Assembly (NCBI RefSeq): GCF_010548245.1
Contig: NZ_JAAGLR010000971.1
Coordinates: 1 to 45,177 of the forward strand
Direction of reading: 5' to 3'
Source of the DNA: Streptomyces sp. SID11385
GTDB taxonomy: Bacteria; Actinomycetota; Actinomycetes; Streptomycetales; Streptomycetaceae
Length of the DNA stretch: 45,177 nt
Shown here one piece after another: positions 34,401 through 42,100 of the stretch; position 1 is the stretch's first letter, and each line of letters begins with the position of its first letter. The translations under genes and the position numbers were made by a program. Under the pieces are notes generated by a model. The model was not told the origin of the DNA. It ran no database searches and was given only the letters and a program-made list of their open reading frames with translations.

Positions 34401-35144
34401 CAGGTCGATCTGCAGCCGGGTCCGGCCGTCGGGGAGCAGGCACAGGGCCGCGCGGAAGACGTCGCCGGAGGTGAGGTCGGGGCGGGCGTGGGTGTTGCGT
34501 TCGCGCAGCAGCTCCAGCTCGGTCTCGGCGTCCAGCGGCTCGCGATCGCGCAGGTCGTGGACGGTGAGGGGGGTTCCCGGCGGGCCGAAGCGCTGCCGGC
34601 CCTGCTCGTCGAAGACGGCCCTCAGCATGCCGTGGCGGAGCACGAGGGCGCGCAGCGCGGTGGCGAGCCGGTCGGGGTCGACCTCCTGGCCGTCGAGTTC
34701 GACGTAGAAGTGCGCGGCGACGCCGCCGAGGGGCTGGCCGTCCTGTCGTCCGATCCAGTAGGCGTGCTGCATCGTCGCCAGCGGGAAGGACTCCGCCGGT
34801 TCCTCGTCGGCGGGGTCGCGGAGCGCGGTGGCCGGACCGGCCGGCGCGGGGGGCGTGGGGGCCTCGACGGGATGCTCCTGCCCGAGCAAAGCCCTCCACG
34901 CTCCGAGGGTCGGAACGCGGGTCAGCTCCTGGAAGGTGACGCCGCTGCCGGCGCGCCGCCATGTGCCGACCAGGGACATCAACATCAGCGAATCGAGGCC
35001 GAGTTCGAAGAGGTCGCGGTCGTCGTCCAGCTCGCGCGGTGTCATCTCCAGCGCGCGAGCCACCGTTTCACGCACGACGTCCGGCGCGAAGAGGGACCTG
35101 TCGCCTTTCGCCGTTCGCGCTGGGACGACTGCTTCGTCACTCAC
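28428..35144 (-). CDS. NRPS 1: ArCP-Cy-A(Thr-like)-PCP-Cy-A(Cys)-PCP
   Basis: 2238 aa, no E or TE domain. Aryl carrier protein about 20-90 (ELGLDSL, Ser52). Cy1 about 118-545 (Asp249, Asp254, Ser257). A1 about 575-1065; pocket read by alignment as D-L-W-Q-L-G-L-V-H-K, closest to the threonine code DFWNIGMVHK (6 of 10 identical, others conservative) and unlike the cysteine code. PCP1 Ser1115. Cy2 about 1178-1600 (Asp1310, Asp1315, Ser1318). A2 about 1628-2135; pocket D-L-Y-N-L-S-M-I-W-K, a cysteine code. PCP2 Ser2186. It should build salicyl-(methyl)oxazoline-thiazoline and hand it to NRPS 2. GTG start 35144 with GGAAGG upstream. First gene of the 23.5-kb operon, about 85 bases from the Zur-like palindrome. 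Confidence 0.95.
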   Translation of the reverse strand: MSDEAVVPARTAKGDRSLFAPDVVRETVARALEMTPRELDDDRDLFELGLDSLMLMSLVGTWRRAGSGVTFQELTRVPTLGAWRALLGQEHPVEAPTPPAPAGPATALRDPADEEPAESFPLATMQHAYWIGRQDGQPLGGVAAHFYVELDGQEVDPDRLATALRALVLRHGMLRAVFDEQGRQRFGPPGTPLTVHDLRDREPLDAETELELLRERNTHARPDLTSGDVFRAALCLLPDGRTRLQIDLDMMAGDALSLRVLLSDLRRLYDCPDDRPRPLGLDYRTYLVEHDARRKAERERHAAWWRERLPNLPRAPRLPTTVDPLTPVSAGDTALTHSRRLHHWLGPADKAALINAARRYGITPAAALATAFAEVIAAWSDSRRFLLNLPLFDREMFTPDVAALVGDFSSSVLLDADMSASLPFFRQARGLQERLQEGISHGAYGGVEVLRDLARAEGAPVLAPVVYTSAIGLGEIFEQDVQKTFGRPSWIISQGPQVHLDAQVTELDGGLLLNWDVRDGVFEAGVPDAAFDAYRGLVTRLITDPGTWAKPVDGLLAPGVLPGRAVAELPPTPVPDRALHSRFFRLAETDPGRVAVVRAGGDTLTYGELADTARRTAALLRRHGVREGDTVALTLPKGADQITAVLGILAAGAAYAPVGVEQPAVRRERIHSVAGASAVLTDREHAPLCEGVSAAPVLFLEDAGTHEPAPVVQPDPALPAYVLFTSGSTGLPKGVEVSHRAVVNTVEAMADRLGLGPEDRTLAISALDFDLATWDIFTPLSLGGQVVAVGQEHRRDAHHWARLVRAHGVTLVQCVPALLDLLMAAGEDDDLGDSLHMVLLGGDWIGLDQPRRLRALVPGCRFVALGGMTEAAVHSTVFEVEETDPAWKSVPYGVPLRNMRARVVDGRGRDCPDLVPGELWIGGPGVANGYRADPERTAERFVEYDGARWYRSGDLARYRPDSVLEFLGRADHQVKIGGHRIELGEVESALEDDPTVLHAVACVLDTPVRHLAAAVSAPGEAPDPDQVRLRAARRLPAYMVPERLLVLRDLPLTANGKLDRAAVRRALTEAAGDDGPRVSAPVGPVEAVVAAQWADLLGVPGVGRESSFFLLGGDSLVATRMIGRLRAAGFPGARVADLFAHPVLRHFCETLHPRAAADADPAPAATPVLVPDPDHAHEPFPLTDVQAAYSTGRDPRFTLGGVGTWHYTEFDGTDVDLGRLERAWNTLVRRHGMLRAVVEDGHQRVLPDVPPLRIPVADAPAGDATEALAGLRARLSQQVRDPARWPLFAVEAVRYHDADTARTRVGVGLDYLVLDALSITTLYAELNALYTDPEHELPPVGVSFRDYLTRLPADPESAERARAHWQERLSALPPPPALPLDRDPATLDTPVFTRRRLSLPAEDWLAVKREAARHGLTPSTVLLALYAEVLETWSGTDAVTVTLTLFNRRDVHPHIHRVLGDFTSLSLAGHRREGASWLAAAEALQHRQAEDLDHLNVPIDWLLREFGRRTGTVDAAAPVVFTSAIGVGDATLAGPDTGFPAKVWGISQSPQVCLDNQVTEESGNLVVTWDAVDELFPEGVLDAMFGAYERLLEYVAAGDWDAPLPDLPPSSHLERRAAAAREAALEPVVPRPLHAAFFAHAKAAPDRTALVTTAGEEVTYAALADRALRTAAALGDVGVAPGDLVAVTLPKGPEQIAAVLGVLAAGGAYVPLSLEQPAARLERVRATAAFHVVIGDWPVPGGTAPRALSVADTQGPEPLPAPSPTSPEALAYVIFTSGSTGEPKGVRITHAAAWNTIADINARHGIGGDDRVLALSALDFDLSVYDVFGLLGAGGSLLLPTEDLRREPARWPSLLDRHGVTVWNTVPALLDLLLDADEQEAEGGRLAGLRTALVSGDWIGLDLPGRLRQRTARPCAFVAMGGATEAAIWSNTLTVEVTDPRWVSIPYGRPLTGQHYRVVDRDGRDCPDWAPGELWIGGAGLARGYLGDPARTAEKFVEQDGRRWYRTGDLGRFRGDGLLEFLGRLDSQLKIAGHRIEAGEIEAALESHPAVARAAVVAVGERTAKRLAAFAVPHEPRQAEPAGAVEPGAPAAGPDLTESLFALLAERVPGYAVPSRIQLLPALPLTANGKVDRTALTALAGPETAPAVAESPRGETETALAGLWSEHLPHWTPDRHANFFTAGGDSLTALRLLTAIERRLGATVPARRFFAAPTLAALAADITRTLAAHGTAYETGEL

Positions 35145-35228
35145 TGAGGGGGCCTTCCGGTCCGGGGGGGCGGGTGAAGGGGCCGCGTCGGCGGCGGGGC
35201 TTGGCCCGAGAGGCCGAAGCCGCCCTAG

Positions 35229-35251
35229 ATAGAAATGATTTTCATTTCTAT
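35229..35251. promoter_or_regulatory. Zur-box-like perfect palindrome in divergent NRPS/ligase promoter
   Basis: Ten-base arms ATAGAAATGA and TCATTTCTAT flank TTT with no mismatch, in an AT-rich island within very GC-rich DNA. On the minus strand it contains TGAAAATCATTT, 12 bases matching the core of actinobacterial Zur boxes (TGAAAATCATTTTCA type). It does not resemble the DmdR/IdeR iron box. TATACT at 35249-35254, a good -10 for the ligase, overlaps its right arm, so a bound repressor would block that promoter and probably the NRPS one too. In S. coelicolor the coelibactin genes are reported to be Zur-controlled. Confidence 0.75.
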
Positions 35252-35322
35252 ACTTCGCATCGTAGTCACACAACGGGCCGTGGCGCCAGAGCCCTCGGCC
35301 CGGCGATGAGAGGCAGAACCCC

Positions 35323-36984
35323 ATGACCGAGACAGAACAGATCTGGCCCCAGGCGGAATCGGCCCGCTACCGGGCCGCCGGCCACTGGGAGGGAGTCACC
35401 TTCGGCGCACGCCTGCGCCGGGCGGCGGAGGACCACGGCAGCCGGGTCGCCCTCGTCGACGGGGACCGCCGGTGGACCTACGCGGGGCTGGACGCCGAGG
35501 CCGACCGCGTCGCCCGCGGACTGCGCGGACTCGGCATCGGACGGGGTGACCGCGTCGTGGTCCAGCTCCCCAATTGCGCCGAGTTCGTGCTCCTCTGGTT
35601 CGGGCTCCAGCGCCTCGGAGCGGTTCCGGTGCACGCCATGCCCGCCCACCGCCGGCGGGAGATCAGTCATCTGGTACGCGCGTCGGGTGCGGTGGCCTGT
35701 GTGGTGCCCGACCGGCACGCGCGGTGCGACTACCGTGAGCTGATGCGCTCGGTGCGGGCGGAGAGCGGGCCGGGTCGCCCGCCGACCGTCGTCGTGGTCG
35801 GCGATCCCGGCCAGGAGGACGGCTTCGTCTCGTTCGAGGCGCTGCGGGCCGCCTCTCCCCCGTCGCCCGGTCGTACCCCCTCGGACGCCCTCGTGTCTCC
35901 GGGCGCCGACGACGGCGGGGCGGACCCCTGCCACGTCGCCCTGCTGCTGCTGTCCGGCGGCACCACGGGCCTTCCCAAGCTCATCCCGCGCACGCACGAC
36001 GCCTACGCGTACAACGCCCGCGCGTGCGCCGAGGTCTGCGCTCTCGACGACCGGACCGTCTACCTGGCGGTGCTGCCGCTCGGGTTCAACTTCTCCTTCG
36101 CCTGCCCCGGTGTGCTCGGCACCCTCATGGCCGGCGGCACGGTCGTTGTCGCCCCGGACCCCAGCCCGCAGACGGCGTTCGCTCTCGTCGAGCGGGAGGG
36201 CGTCACCCTGACCTCCCTCACGCCGCCGCTCGTCTCCCCCTGGATGGACGAGGCCGCCTCCGGCTCCTGGGACCTCGGCAGCCTCGCCGTGGTGCAGGTG
36301 GGCGGGGCCCGGCTGCCCGAGGAGCAGGCCCGGAAGCTCGGCCCGGCGCTCGGGGTGACCGTGCAGCAGGTCTTCGGCATGGCGGAGGGGTTGATCAACC
36401 TGACGCGGCTCGACGATCCCGAGGACCTGATCTGCGCCACCCAGGGCCGTCCCGTCTCGCCGGACGACGAGATACTGGTGGTGGACGCCGACGGCAGGCC
36501 CGTGCCGGACGGGTCGGCGGGTGAACTGCTCACCCGGGGCCCGTACACGCCCCGCGGTTACTACCGCGCCGAGGAGCACAACCGCACGGCCTTCACCCCC
36601 GACGGCTACTACCGGAGCGGCGACGTGGTGCGGCGGCTGCCGTCCGGGCACCTCGTGGTGGTGGGCCGGCTCAAGGACCAGATCAACCGTGGCGGCGAGA
36701 AGATCGCCGCGGTCGAGGTGGAGGAGCAGTTGCTCGGGCATCCGGCGATCACCGCGGCGGCGCTGGTGGGTGTCCCGGACGAGCGCAGGGGTGAGCGGAG
36801 CGTCGCCTTCGTGGTCTGCGACGGCGAGGCCCCCGGCGTACGGGAGGTGGCCGCCCACCTGAAGGCGCGCGGACTCGCCGAGTACAAGGCGCCGGACGAG
36901 GTCGTCCAGGTGGCCGGCCTCCCGCTCACCGCTGTCGGCAAGGTCGACAAGGCCACTCTGGCGCGGGAGTTGCTCCGCCCGTGA
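35323..36984 (+). CDS. Salicyl-AMP ligase (PchD/YbtE/DhbE family)
   Basis: 553 aa, stand-alone aryl-acid adenylation enzyme that activates the starter acid with ATP and loads it onto the ArCP of NRPS 1. Family signatures: LLSGGTTGLPKLIPRTHDAY (split at SGGTTGLPK), LPLGFNFSFACPGVLG, QVFGMAEGLINLTRLDDPED and the C-terminal RGGEKIAAVEVE hinge. Asn256 corresponds to the hydroxyl-binding Asn of DhbE. Cys261 stands where 2,3-dihydroxybenzoate enzymes have Ser; Cys there is typical of salicylate enzymes, agreeing with the salicylate synthase in the cluster. ATG behind GAGAGGCAG. Transcribed away from NRPS 1 under the shared palindrome. Confidence 0.93.
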   Translation: MTETEQIWPQAESARYRAAGHWEGVTFGARLRRAAEDHGSRVALVDGDRRWTYAGLDAEADRVARGLRGLGIGRGDRVVVQLPNCAEFVLLWFGLQRLGAVPVHAMPAHRRREISHLVRASGAVACVVPDRHARCDYRELMRSVRAESGPGRPPTVVVVGDPGQEDGFVSFEALRAASPPSPGRTPSDALVSPGADDGGADPCHVALLLLSGGTTGLPKLIPRTHDAYAYNARACAEVCALDDRTVYLAVLPLGFNFSFACPGVLGTLMAGGTVVVAPDPSPQTAFALVEREGVTLTSLTPPLVSPWMDEAASGSWDLGSLAVVQVGGARLPEEQARKLGPALGVTVQQVFGMAEGLINLTRLDDPEDLICATQGRPVSPDDEILVVDADGRPVPDGSAGELLTRGPYTPRGYYRAEEHNRTAFTPDGYYRSGDVVRRLPSGHLVVVGRLKDQINRGGEKIAAVEVEEQLLGHPAITAAALVGVPDERRGERSVAFVVCDGEAPGVREVAAHLKARGLAEYKAPDEVVQVAGLPLTAVGKVDKATLARELLRP

Positions 36985-36994
36985 CGCACGGCAC

Positions 36995-37027
36995 GGAGGG
37001 CGCCCGCTGCTGTTCCGGGCGCCCTCC
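36995..37027. terminator. Bidirectional terminator between ligase and ATPase genes
   Basis: A perfect 12-bp stem (GGAGGGCGCCCG / CGGGCGCCCTCC) with the nine-base loop CTGCTGTTC. It lies 10 bases after the ligase stop and about 30 bases beyond the stop of the convergent ATPase gene, so it can end transcription from both sides. Confidence 0.8.
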
Positions 37028-37057
37028 GGCCCACCGTGTGCGGCCTTTCACCCGTGT

Positions 37058-38641
37058 CTACTTCGGCACGGTGAGGACCGGTCCGCCCCCGTGGGCGAGC
37101 AGACCGCGGGTGACGGCGTGTCGGGGGTTCACCAGGACGCGGTCCGCCCGGCCGGCTTCCACCACCCGCCCCTCGTCCAGGACGACGACCTGGTCCGCCC
37201 GGGAGGCCGCGGCGGCCAGGTCGTGCGTCACCATGACGACGGTCAGGCCCAGCGTCCGCCGCAGCTCGTCGAGCAGGTCCAGGACTCGGGCAGCCGTCTC
37301 CGGGTCGAGCGCCGAGGTGATCTCGTCGCAGACGAGGACACGCGGTCCGGCGGCGAGCGTCCGTGCCAGTGCCACGCGTTGACGCTGGCCCCCCGACAAC
37401 TCCCCGGGCCGGCGCCCCAGTACGTCCGCCTCAAGCCCGACGAGGCCCAGCAGCCGCACCGCTTCGTCGGACGCGTCCCGCGCCGACCTGCCTCCCACCC
37501 CTCTGAGCGGGCGCGTGAGCGCGGCGCTCACGGACTCGCGCGGATTGAGAGCACCGCGGGCGTCCTGTGCGACGAGTTGCACCGGGGCCCCACGCCCCCG
37601 TGGTGTGCCGTCGCCGCGCCACTCGGCACTCCCCGCCGCCCTGGGATGAAGCCCCGCGAGGCATCGGGCAAGAGTGGTCTTCCCGGACCCCGACGCCCCC
37701 ACGACGGCGGTGCAGGAACCGGCCGGGACGGTGAGGGAGACGTCGTGCAGCACGGCTGACCGGCCGTGGCGGGCGTGGAGACCCCGCACGAAGAGCCCGT
37801 CGGCCGCGACGGGTTGGGCGGCGGGAGCGCGTCGCGGAGCTTCGCCGGGGGCGCCACCGGCCGAGGAAGCGCGGGAGGGCTGGACGGGCGACGGCGCGAC
37901 CGGCGACCCGCGCCCGACGATCCGGCCCCCTTCCAGGCGGATCACGTCGCCCGACACCGATCCGAGCCACGCCGGGTCGTGGCTGACCAGCAGCGCGGCG
38001 CGGTCCCCCGCCCGCAGGATCTCGGCGAGCAGACCGCGCATCCCGTCCGCCAGAACCGGGTCCAGGCCGCTGGTGGGCTCGTCGAGGACCAGCAGGCCGG
38101 GACGCCCCGCCAGGGCCAGCGCGAGGGCCACCCGCTGGGCCTGCCCACCCGACAGTTGCCGGGGCAGCCGACGCCGGAAGTCCCTGTCCGCCGGCAACCG
38201 CACGGACAGCAGCAGTTCTTCCACCCGCGCGCGGACATCCTCGCGGCCCGCCGCGGTCGAGCGCAGTCGTACCGCCTCGGCGATCTGGGGGCCGACGCGC
38301 AGCGCGGGATTGAGCGAGGAGGCCGGGTCCTGTCCCAGGAAGGAAACGGTTCCGCCACGCAGCCGGCGCGCGTCCGCCCGGTCGAAGGGATCGAGGCCGG
38401 CCACCCGGATGGTTCCGGCGCGGACCACCAGCCCCGGACGGGTATGCCCGACCAGGGAGTGCGCCAGGCTGCTCTTGCCCGAGCCGGACCGGCCGACGAC
38501 TCCCAGCACCTGACCGGGCGACAGCGAGAGGGACGCCTCGCGCAGGACGGGCGGCCCGCCGGCCGCGGGGCCCACCGTCAATCCGCTGATCTCGGCGAGC
38601 GTTGCGGCGTCCGAAGCGCCGACAGTCACGCGGCCGGTCAC
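37058..38641 (-). CDS. Fused double ATP-binding subunit of peptide/nickel-type ABC importer
   Basis: 527 aa with two ABC ATPase domains in one chain, equivalent to DppD plus DppF. Domain 1: Walker A GRSGSGKSS at 50-58, LSGGQ at 163-167, LVLDEPTSGLDP. A Pro/Ala linker of about 30 residues follows. Domain 2: Walker A GASGSGKTT at 315-323, LSGGQ at 415-419, VLVCDEITSALDP. The protein energises uptake through the two permeases encoded upstream. Start GTG 38641 overlaps the permease stop (GTGA); a second GTG at 38629 is possible. Last gene of the transport operon. Confidence 0.9.
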   Translation of the reverse strand: MTGRVTVGASDAATLAEISGLTVGPAAGGPPVLREASLSLSPGQVLGVVGRSGSGKSSLAHSLVGHTRPGLVVRAGTIRVAGLDPFDRADARRLRGGTVSFLGQDPASSLNPALRVGPQIAEAVRLRSTAAGREDVRARVEELLLSVRLPADRDFRRRLPRQLSGGQAQRVALALALAGRPGLLVLDEPTSGLDPVLADGMRGLLAEILRAGDRAALLVSHDPAWLGSVSGDVIRLEGGRIVGRGSPVAPSPVQPSRASSAGGAPGEAPRRAPAAQPVAADGLFVRGLHARHGRSAVLHDVSLTVPAGSCTAVVGASGSGKTTLARCLAGLHPRAAGSAEWRGDGTPRGRGAPVQLVAQDARGALNPRESVSAALTRPLRGVGGRSARDASDEAVRLLGLVGLEADVLGRRPGELSGGQRQRVALARTLAAGPRVLVCDEITSALDPETAARVLDLLDELRRTLGLTVVMVTHDLAAAASRADQVVVLDEGRVVEAGRADRVLVNPRHAVTRGLLAHGGGPVLTVPK

Positions 38642-39498
38642 GCGGCACCCCGCCCCGCCCAGTCCGCCAGCCTCCCGGCCAGCAGGCCGACGCAGACGGA
38701 CAGCAGCACGAGCAACAGCGCCGGAGCGAGGAACGGCGCGACGGCCAGTGTCGCTCCGGGGACGTTCTCCCGCACCATGCGTCCCCAGTCGGGCGCCGTC
38801 CCACCCGGTCCGAGGCCGAGGAATCCCGCGGTGGCGGTGAGGTGGAGGGAGGCGACCAGGCGCAGCGCGGTGTCCGTCAGGGCCGGTCCGGCGATGTTGG
38901 GCAGCACGTCGTGGCGCAGCACGGCCCAACGGCCGTCGCCCCGGGCCAGTGCGGCTTCCACGTACGCGCTGCCGAGGACGGTGTCCGCCGCGGCACGCAG
39001 CACGCGGGTGGAGAAGGGGGCGGTGGCCAGGGCGACCGCCGCCACCAGGGCGGCGTCGCTGCCGGGGAATCCCGCGGCCAGGACGAGGACGACCAGGAGG
39101 CCGGGGAGCACGGCGAGTGCGTCCACGCAGCGGAGCAGCAGGTCCCCCAGCCTGCGGGAGACCAGCGCCGCCAGTACGCCGGCGGCCGTCCCGACGACTC
39201 CGGCCGCCGCCGTACCGGCCAGGGCGGTGAAGACGATGGCGCGGCCTCCGGCGAGCACCCGGCTCACCACGTCCCGGCCCAGCACGTCGGTGCCGAGGAG
39301 GAACCGGCCGTCGGGCGGCTGGAAGGGTGCGGCGAGCTGGGCGGTGGGGCTGTGCGGCGCGACCAGCGGGCCCAGCAGGGCGAACAGAAGGACGAGCAGG
39401 GTGGCCGCCCCCGTGATCAGCGGTGGCCGACGGCGTCGGAAGGTGCCCGGCCGATCGGTGCGCACTCGTCCCCCCGGAGGGGTGAGGGCCGTCGTCAT
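38638..39498 (-). CDS. ABC importer permease (DppC/NikC type)
   Basis: 286 aa. A cytosolic Arg/Pro-rich N-terminus is followed by a membrane helix near 28-46, then HSPTAQLAAPFQPP and GRFLLGTDVLGRDVVSRVLAGGR, the extracytoplasmic signature of DppC-type permeases. The cytosolic coupling (EAA-like) loop is around AALARGDGRWAVLRHDVLPNI. Forms the channel with the DppB-type subunit. ATGA overlap upstream and GTGA overlap downstream. Confidence 0.9.
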   Translation of the reverse strand: MTTALTPPGGRVRTDRPGTFRRRRPPLITGAATLLVLLFALLGPLVAPHSPTAQLAAPFQPPDGRFLLGTDVLGRDVVSRVLAGGRAIVFTALAGTAAAGVVGTAAGVLAALVSRRLGDLLLRCVDALAVLPGLLVVLVLAAGFPGSDAALVAAVALATAPFSTRVLRAAADTVLGSAYVEAALARGDGRWAVLRHDVLPNIAGPALTDTALRLVASLHLTATAGFLGLGPGGTAPDWGRMVRENVPGATLAVAPFLAPALLLVLLSVCVGLLAGRLADWAGRGAA

Positions 39499-40445
39499 CG
39501 TCCGCCTCCTTCCCGAGCGCCCAGCAGACGCGCGCAGACGTCACCCGCCAGCAGCACCACGAGCATGACTCCGGCGAGCGCGGTGGCGATGCCCTGCACC
39601 ATGGGTATGTCCCTCGCGGCTACGGCCAGTTGGAGCTCCCGGCCGATCCCGGGGTAGTCGAAGACGTTCTCCACCACCACCGCCGAGCCGACCAGCGCTC
39701 CGGTGGTGAGAGTGAGCGCCTGGAGGGCGGGGCCCGCTGCGTTGGGCAGGATGTGGCGGACGGCGAGCCGCACGCCGCGCACGCCGTTGAGCCGCGCGGC
39801 CTCGCAATAGGGACTGGCCGCGACATCGGCGACGGAGACCCGCAGCAGCCTGGTGGCCACCGCGAGGCCGACCGCGCTGAGCGTCAGCACGGGCAGGATC
39901 AACGCGTGCGGCACGTCGAGCGGTGTGCCGCCCAGCGGGATGACGGAAACGCGCGGCAGTACCCCCAGCCACACTGCCAAGACGGCGACCAGCAGCGCCG
40001 CGATGACGAACTCCGGTATCGCGGCCAGTATTTGGGCGGCCGTCGAGACGAAGCGGTCCGCGGCGCCGCCGCGCAGGCCGGTCCAAAGGCCCAGCAGGGT
40101 GGCGAGCGGCGCGGTGACCGCGAGAGTGAGTCCGGCGAGGAGCAGGCTGTTCGGCAGCCGGGACGACAGGACCTCGGTGACCGGACGCTCCCCCACGAAA
40201 CCGCGGCCCAGGTCCCCCTGCACCGCGTTCGTGAGCCAGTCCGCGTAGCGCTCAGCGGCCGGACGGTCCAGGCCGAGCTCGGCCCGCACCTCGGCGCGCT
40301 GTGCCTCCGATGCCTCCACGCCCGCGACCGCGCTCACGGCATCCCCGGGAAGAACCGCCGTCGCTGCGAAGATCACCGCCGACAGCACGACGAGCAGAAC
40401 GGCCGCCCCCGCGAGGCGACGGCCGACGAAAGCAAGCAGCTTCAC
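39495..40445 (-). CDS. ABC importer permease (DppB/NikB type)
   Basis: 316 aa. N-terminal helix VGRRLAGAAVLLVVLSAVIFAATAVLPGD (split at LLVVLSAVIF) and LGLDRPAAERYADWL are hallmarks of DppB/NikB permeases, as is the late EAARLNGVRGVRLAVRHILPN coupling loop. Six membrane helices are expected. Peptide/nickel-type (family 5) importers include systems for metal-metallophore complexes such as CntABCDF, in keeping with this locus. GTG start in GTGA overlap with the lipoprotein gene. Confidence 0.9.
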   Translation of the reverse strand: MKLLAFVGRRLAGAAVLLVVLSAVIFAATAVLPGDAVSAVAGVEASEAQRAEVRAELGLDRPAAERYADWLTNAVQGDLGRGFVGERPVTEVLSSRLPNSLLLAGLTLAVTAPLATLLGLWTGLRGGAADRFVSTAAQILAAIPEFVIAALLVAVLAVWLGVLPRVSVIPLGGTPLDVPHALILPVLTLSAVGLAVATRLLRVSVADVAASPYCEAARLNGVRGVRLAVRHILPNAAGPALQALTLTTGALVGSAVVVENVFDYPGIGRELQLAVAARDIPMVQGIATALAGVMLVVLLAGDVCARLLGAREGGGR

Positions 40446-42028
40446 GCCAGCGACGCCTGGGAGAAGCCGGGGAACTGCTCGAAGAGGTCGTCGCGTATCC
40501 CCCTGACACCCGCAGCCTGGGCGTTCAAGTTCGGTTTGAAGACCGGCAGCACCTGATTGCCGTCCTCCCAGCGCCTCCGCTGCGCCTTCGTGCTCAGCGC
40601 CTTCGCTTCCCTGCTGTCGCTCTCGGCACGGGCCTTGGCGACGAGGCCATCGGTCGCGGACTCCTTCCAGCCGAAGGCCGACGGCGATCCACCGGCCGTG
40701 TTCATCTGGTAGGTCGACAGGGCGGGGATGGGCATCTGGTAGGAGCCGGCCAAGGGAAGCGCCGCATACGCGGAGAAGTCCGCGTACAGCTGTCCCGCAG
40801 GCAGTTCCCGGAGAGAGGCGCGGACACCCACCTTCTTCAGATCCTCGACGAAGAGAGTGGCCATCTCCACCATGCCCGGCGTCTCGGGGCCGGTCGTCAG
40901 TGTGACCTTCATCCCATCGGCCCCCGCATCCTTGAGCAGCGCACGGGCCTGCTCCGGGTCGTGGGCGCGCTGGGGCAGGCCCTCGGCGTAGTCGGGGAAA
41001 CCGACGGAGGGGAGGTCGTTGCCGACCTTGGCGTTGCCGTAGAACACCGTTTTCACCATGGCCTGCCGGTCGACGGCGAGTTTGAAGGCCTTCCGCACCC
41101 GGGGGTCGTCGAAGGGCTTGGCGCCCATGTTCATCTGGAAGGAGAGACCGACGAGGTAAGGGCTCTTCGTGGGGGCGAGTTCGACCTTCCCGTTGTCGTC
41201 GAGCGTGCGGGCGGTCACGGGTGACAGATCGTGGGCGAAGTCGATCTCGCCGCTGGTGAGCGCGCCGGCCCTGGCGGTGGAGTCCGCGATGGACCGCAGC
41301 TCCAGGCCGTCCAGGTGGGGCACGTGGCCGTAATGGTCGTCGAAGCGCTCGAACGCCGAGCCCTGGCCGGCGGTGAACTCGGTCAGCCGGAAGGGACCGC
41401 AGCTGGGCATGCCCTTGCGGAAGGTCTTCGTGCCGTTCTTGACGACGAGGAAGTTGCCCTGACAGAGGATCATGCGGCCGTCGGCGATGGGCCGGAGCGT
41501 GGGCAGGACGACCTTCAGGTCACCGTCGGCCTTGGCGTGCGCGAGGTCGAAGTTGGCGGCGGCGAGCCGGTACACGGGCAGGGCGCTCTTGGCCGCGAGG
41601 GTACTGAGGGAGTGCAGGATGTCGGCGGAGGTCAGTTCGGAGCCGTCGGTGAAGCGGACGCCGGGCCGTACGTGCAGGGTGTAGGCCGACAGGTCGTCGG
41701 AGATGTCGATGCCCTTGAGCACGCCGTAGCGGACTCCGTCGGTCCCGCTCGGGTCCAGGTTGCCGAGTGTGCCGTGCCAGGCACGGGCGCGCACCAGATC
41801 CAGTGCGGAGGGGCCGTTGAAGAAGTCGAGGGATTCGGAGGCACCGCCGCCGACGAAAGCGGCTCGCAGCGTGCCCCCCGAGCGGGGCGAGGCCCCCGGT
41901 GCCGCTTTCCGGTCGGAGTGCGGCTCGTCTGTGGAACAGGCGGCCAGCAGGCCGGGCCCCACCGCCAGAGCCGCGGCGCCCGCCGCGCCTCGGCGGAGGA
42001 AGGCGCGGCGATCGAACTGTCTGGGCAT
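40442..42028 (-). CDS. Family 5 solute-binding lipoprotein with Tat signal
   Basis: 528 aa. The N-terminus has a twin-arginine motif (DRRAFLRR, Arg7-Arg8), a hydrophobic core and lipobox LAAC with Cys31, so it is exported folded by Tat and anchored to the membrane. The remainder follows SBP_bac_5 (DppA/NikA-like): GTLRAAFVGG, YTLHVRPGVRFTDGSELTSADI, KAFKLAVDRQAMVKTVFYG. It probably binds the metal-loaded product outside the cell. Tat export of a metallophore receptor is unusual enough to note. ATG 42028 is chosen for AAGGAGA upstream and for the position of the signal; ATG 42064 would add 12 residues. It lies 72 bases after the ferredoxin gene. Confidence 0.9.
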   Translation of the reverse strand: MPRQFDRRAFLRRGAAGAAALAVGPGLLAACSTDEPHSDRKAAPGASPRSGGTLRAAFVGGGASESLDFFNGPSALDLVRARAWHGTLGNLDPSGTDGVRYGVLKGIDISDDLSAYTLHVRPGVRFTDGSELTSADILHSLSTLAAKSALPVYRLAAANFDLAHAKADGDLKVVLPTLRPIADGRMILCQGNFLVVKNGTKTFRKGMPSCGPFRLTEFTAGQGSAFERFDDHYGHVPHLDGLELRSIADSTARAGALTSGEIDFAHDLSPVTARTLDDNGKVELAPTKSPYLVGLSFQMNMGAKPFDDPRVRKAFKLAVDRQAMVKTVFYGNAKVGNDLPSVGFPDYAEGLPQRAHDPEQARALLKDAGADGMKVTLTTGPETPGMVEMATLFVEDLKKVGVRASLRELPAGQLYADFSAYAALPLAGSYQMPIPALSTYQMNTAGGSPSAFGWKESATDGLVAKARAESDSREAKALSTKAQRRRWEDGNQVLPVFKPNLNAQAAGVRGIRDDLFEQFPGFSQASLA

Positions 42029-42100
42029 GTCTCTCCTTGACGTTCTGCGAGCTGAAGCGGGCACCGGGATGTCTCCACGGCACGTGCACCGGGACGAGGG

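Noticed and set aside
29733..35147. 1804-codon plus-strand open frame opposite NRPS 1
   Set aside because: Antisense shadow of NRPS 1; composition and lack of motifs rule it out.
35229..35251. Iron (DmdR/IdeR) box
   Set aside because: No TTAGGTTAGGCTAACCTAA-like symmetry; the core matches Zur-type boxes instead.
38642..39544. N-terminal extension of the double ATPase into the permease gene
   Set aside because: Out-of-frame reading of the permease. The GTG at 38641 in the GTGA overlap is the natural start.
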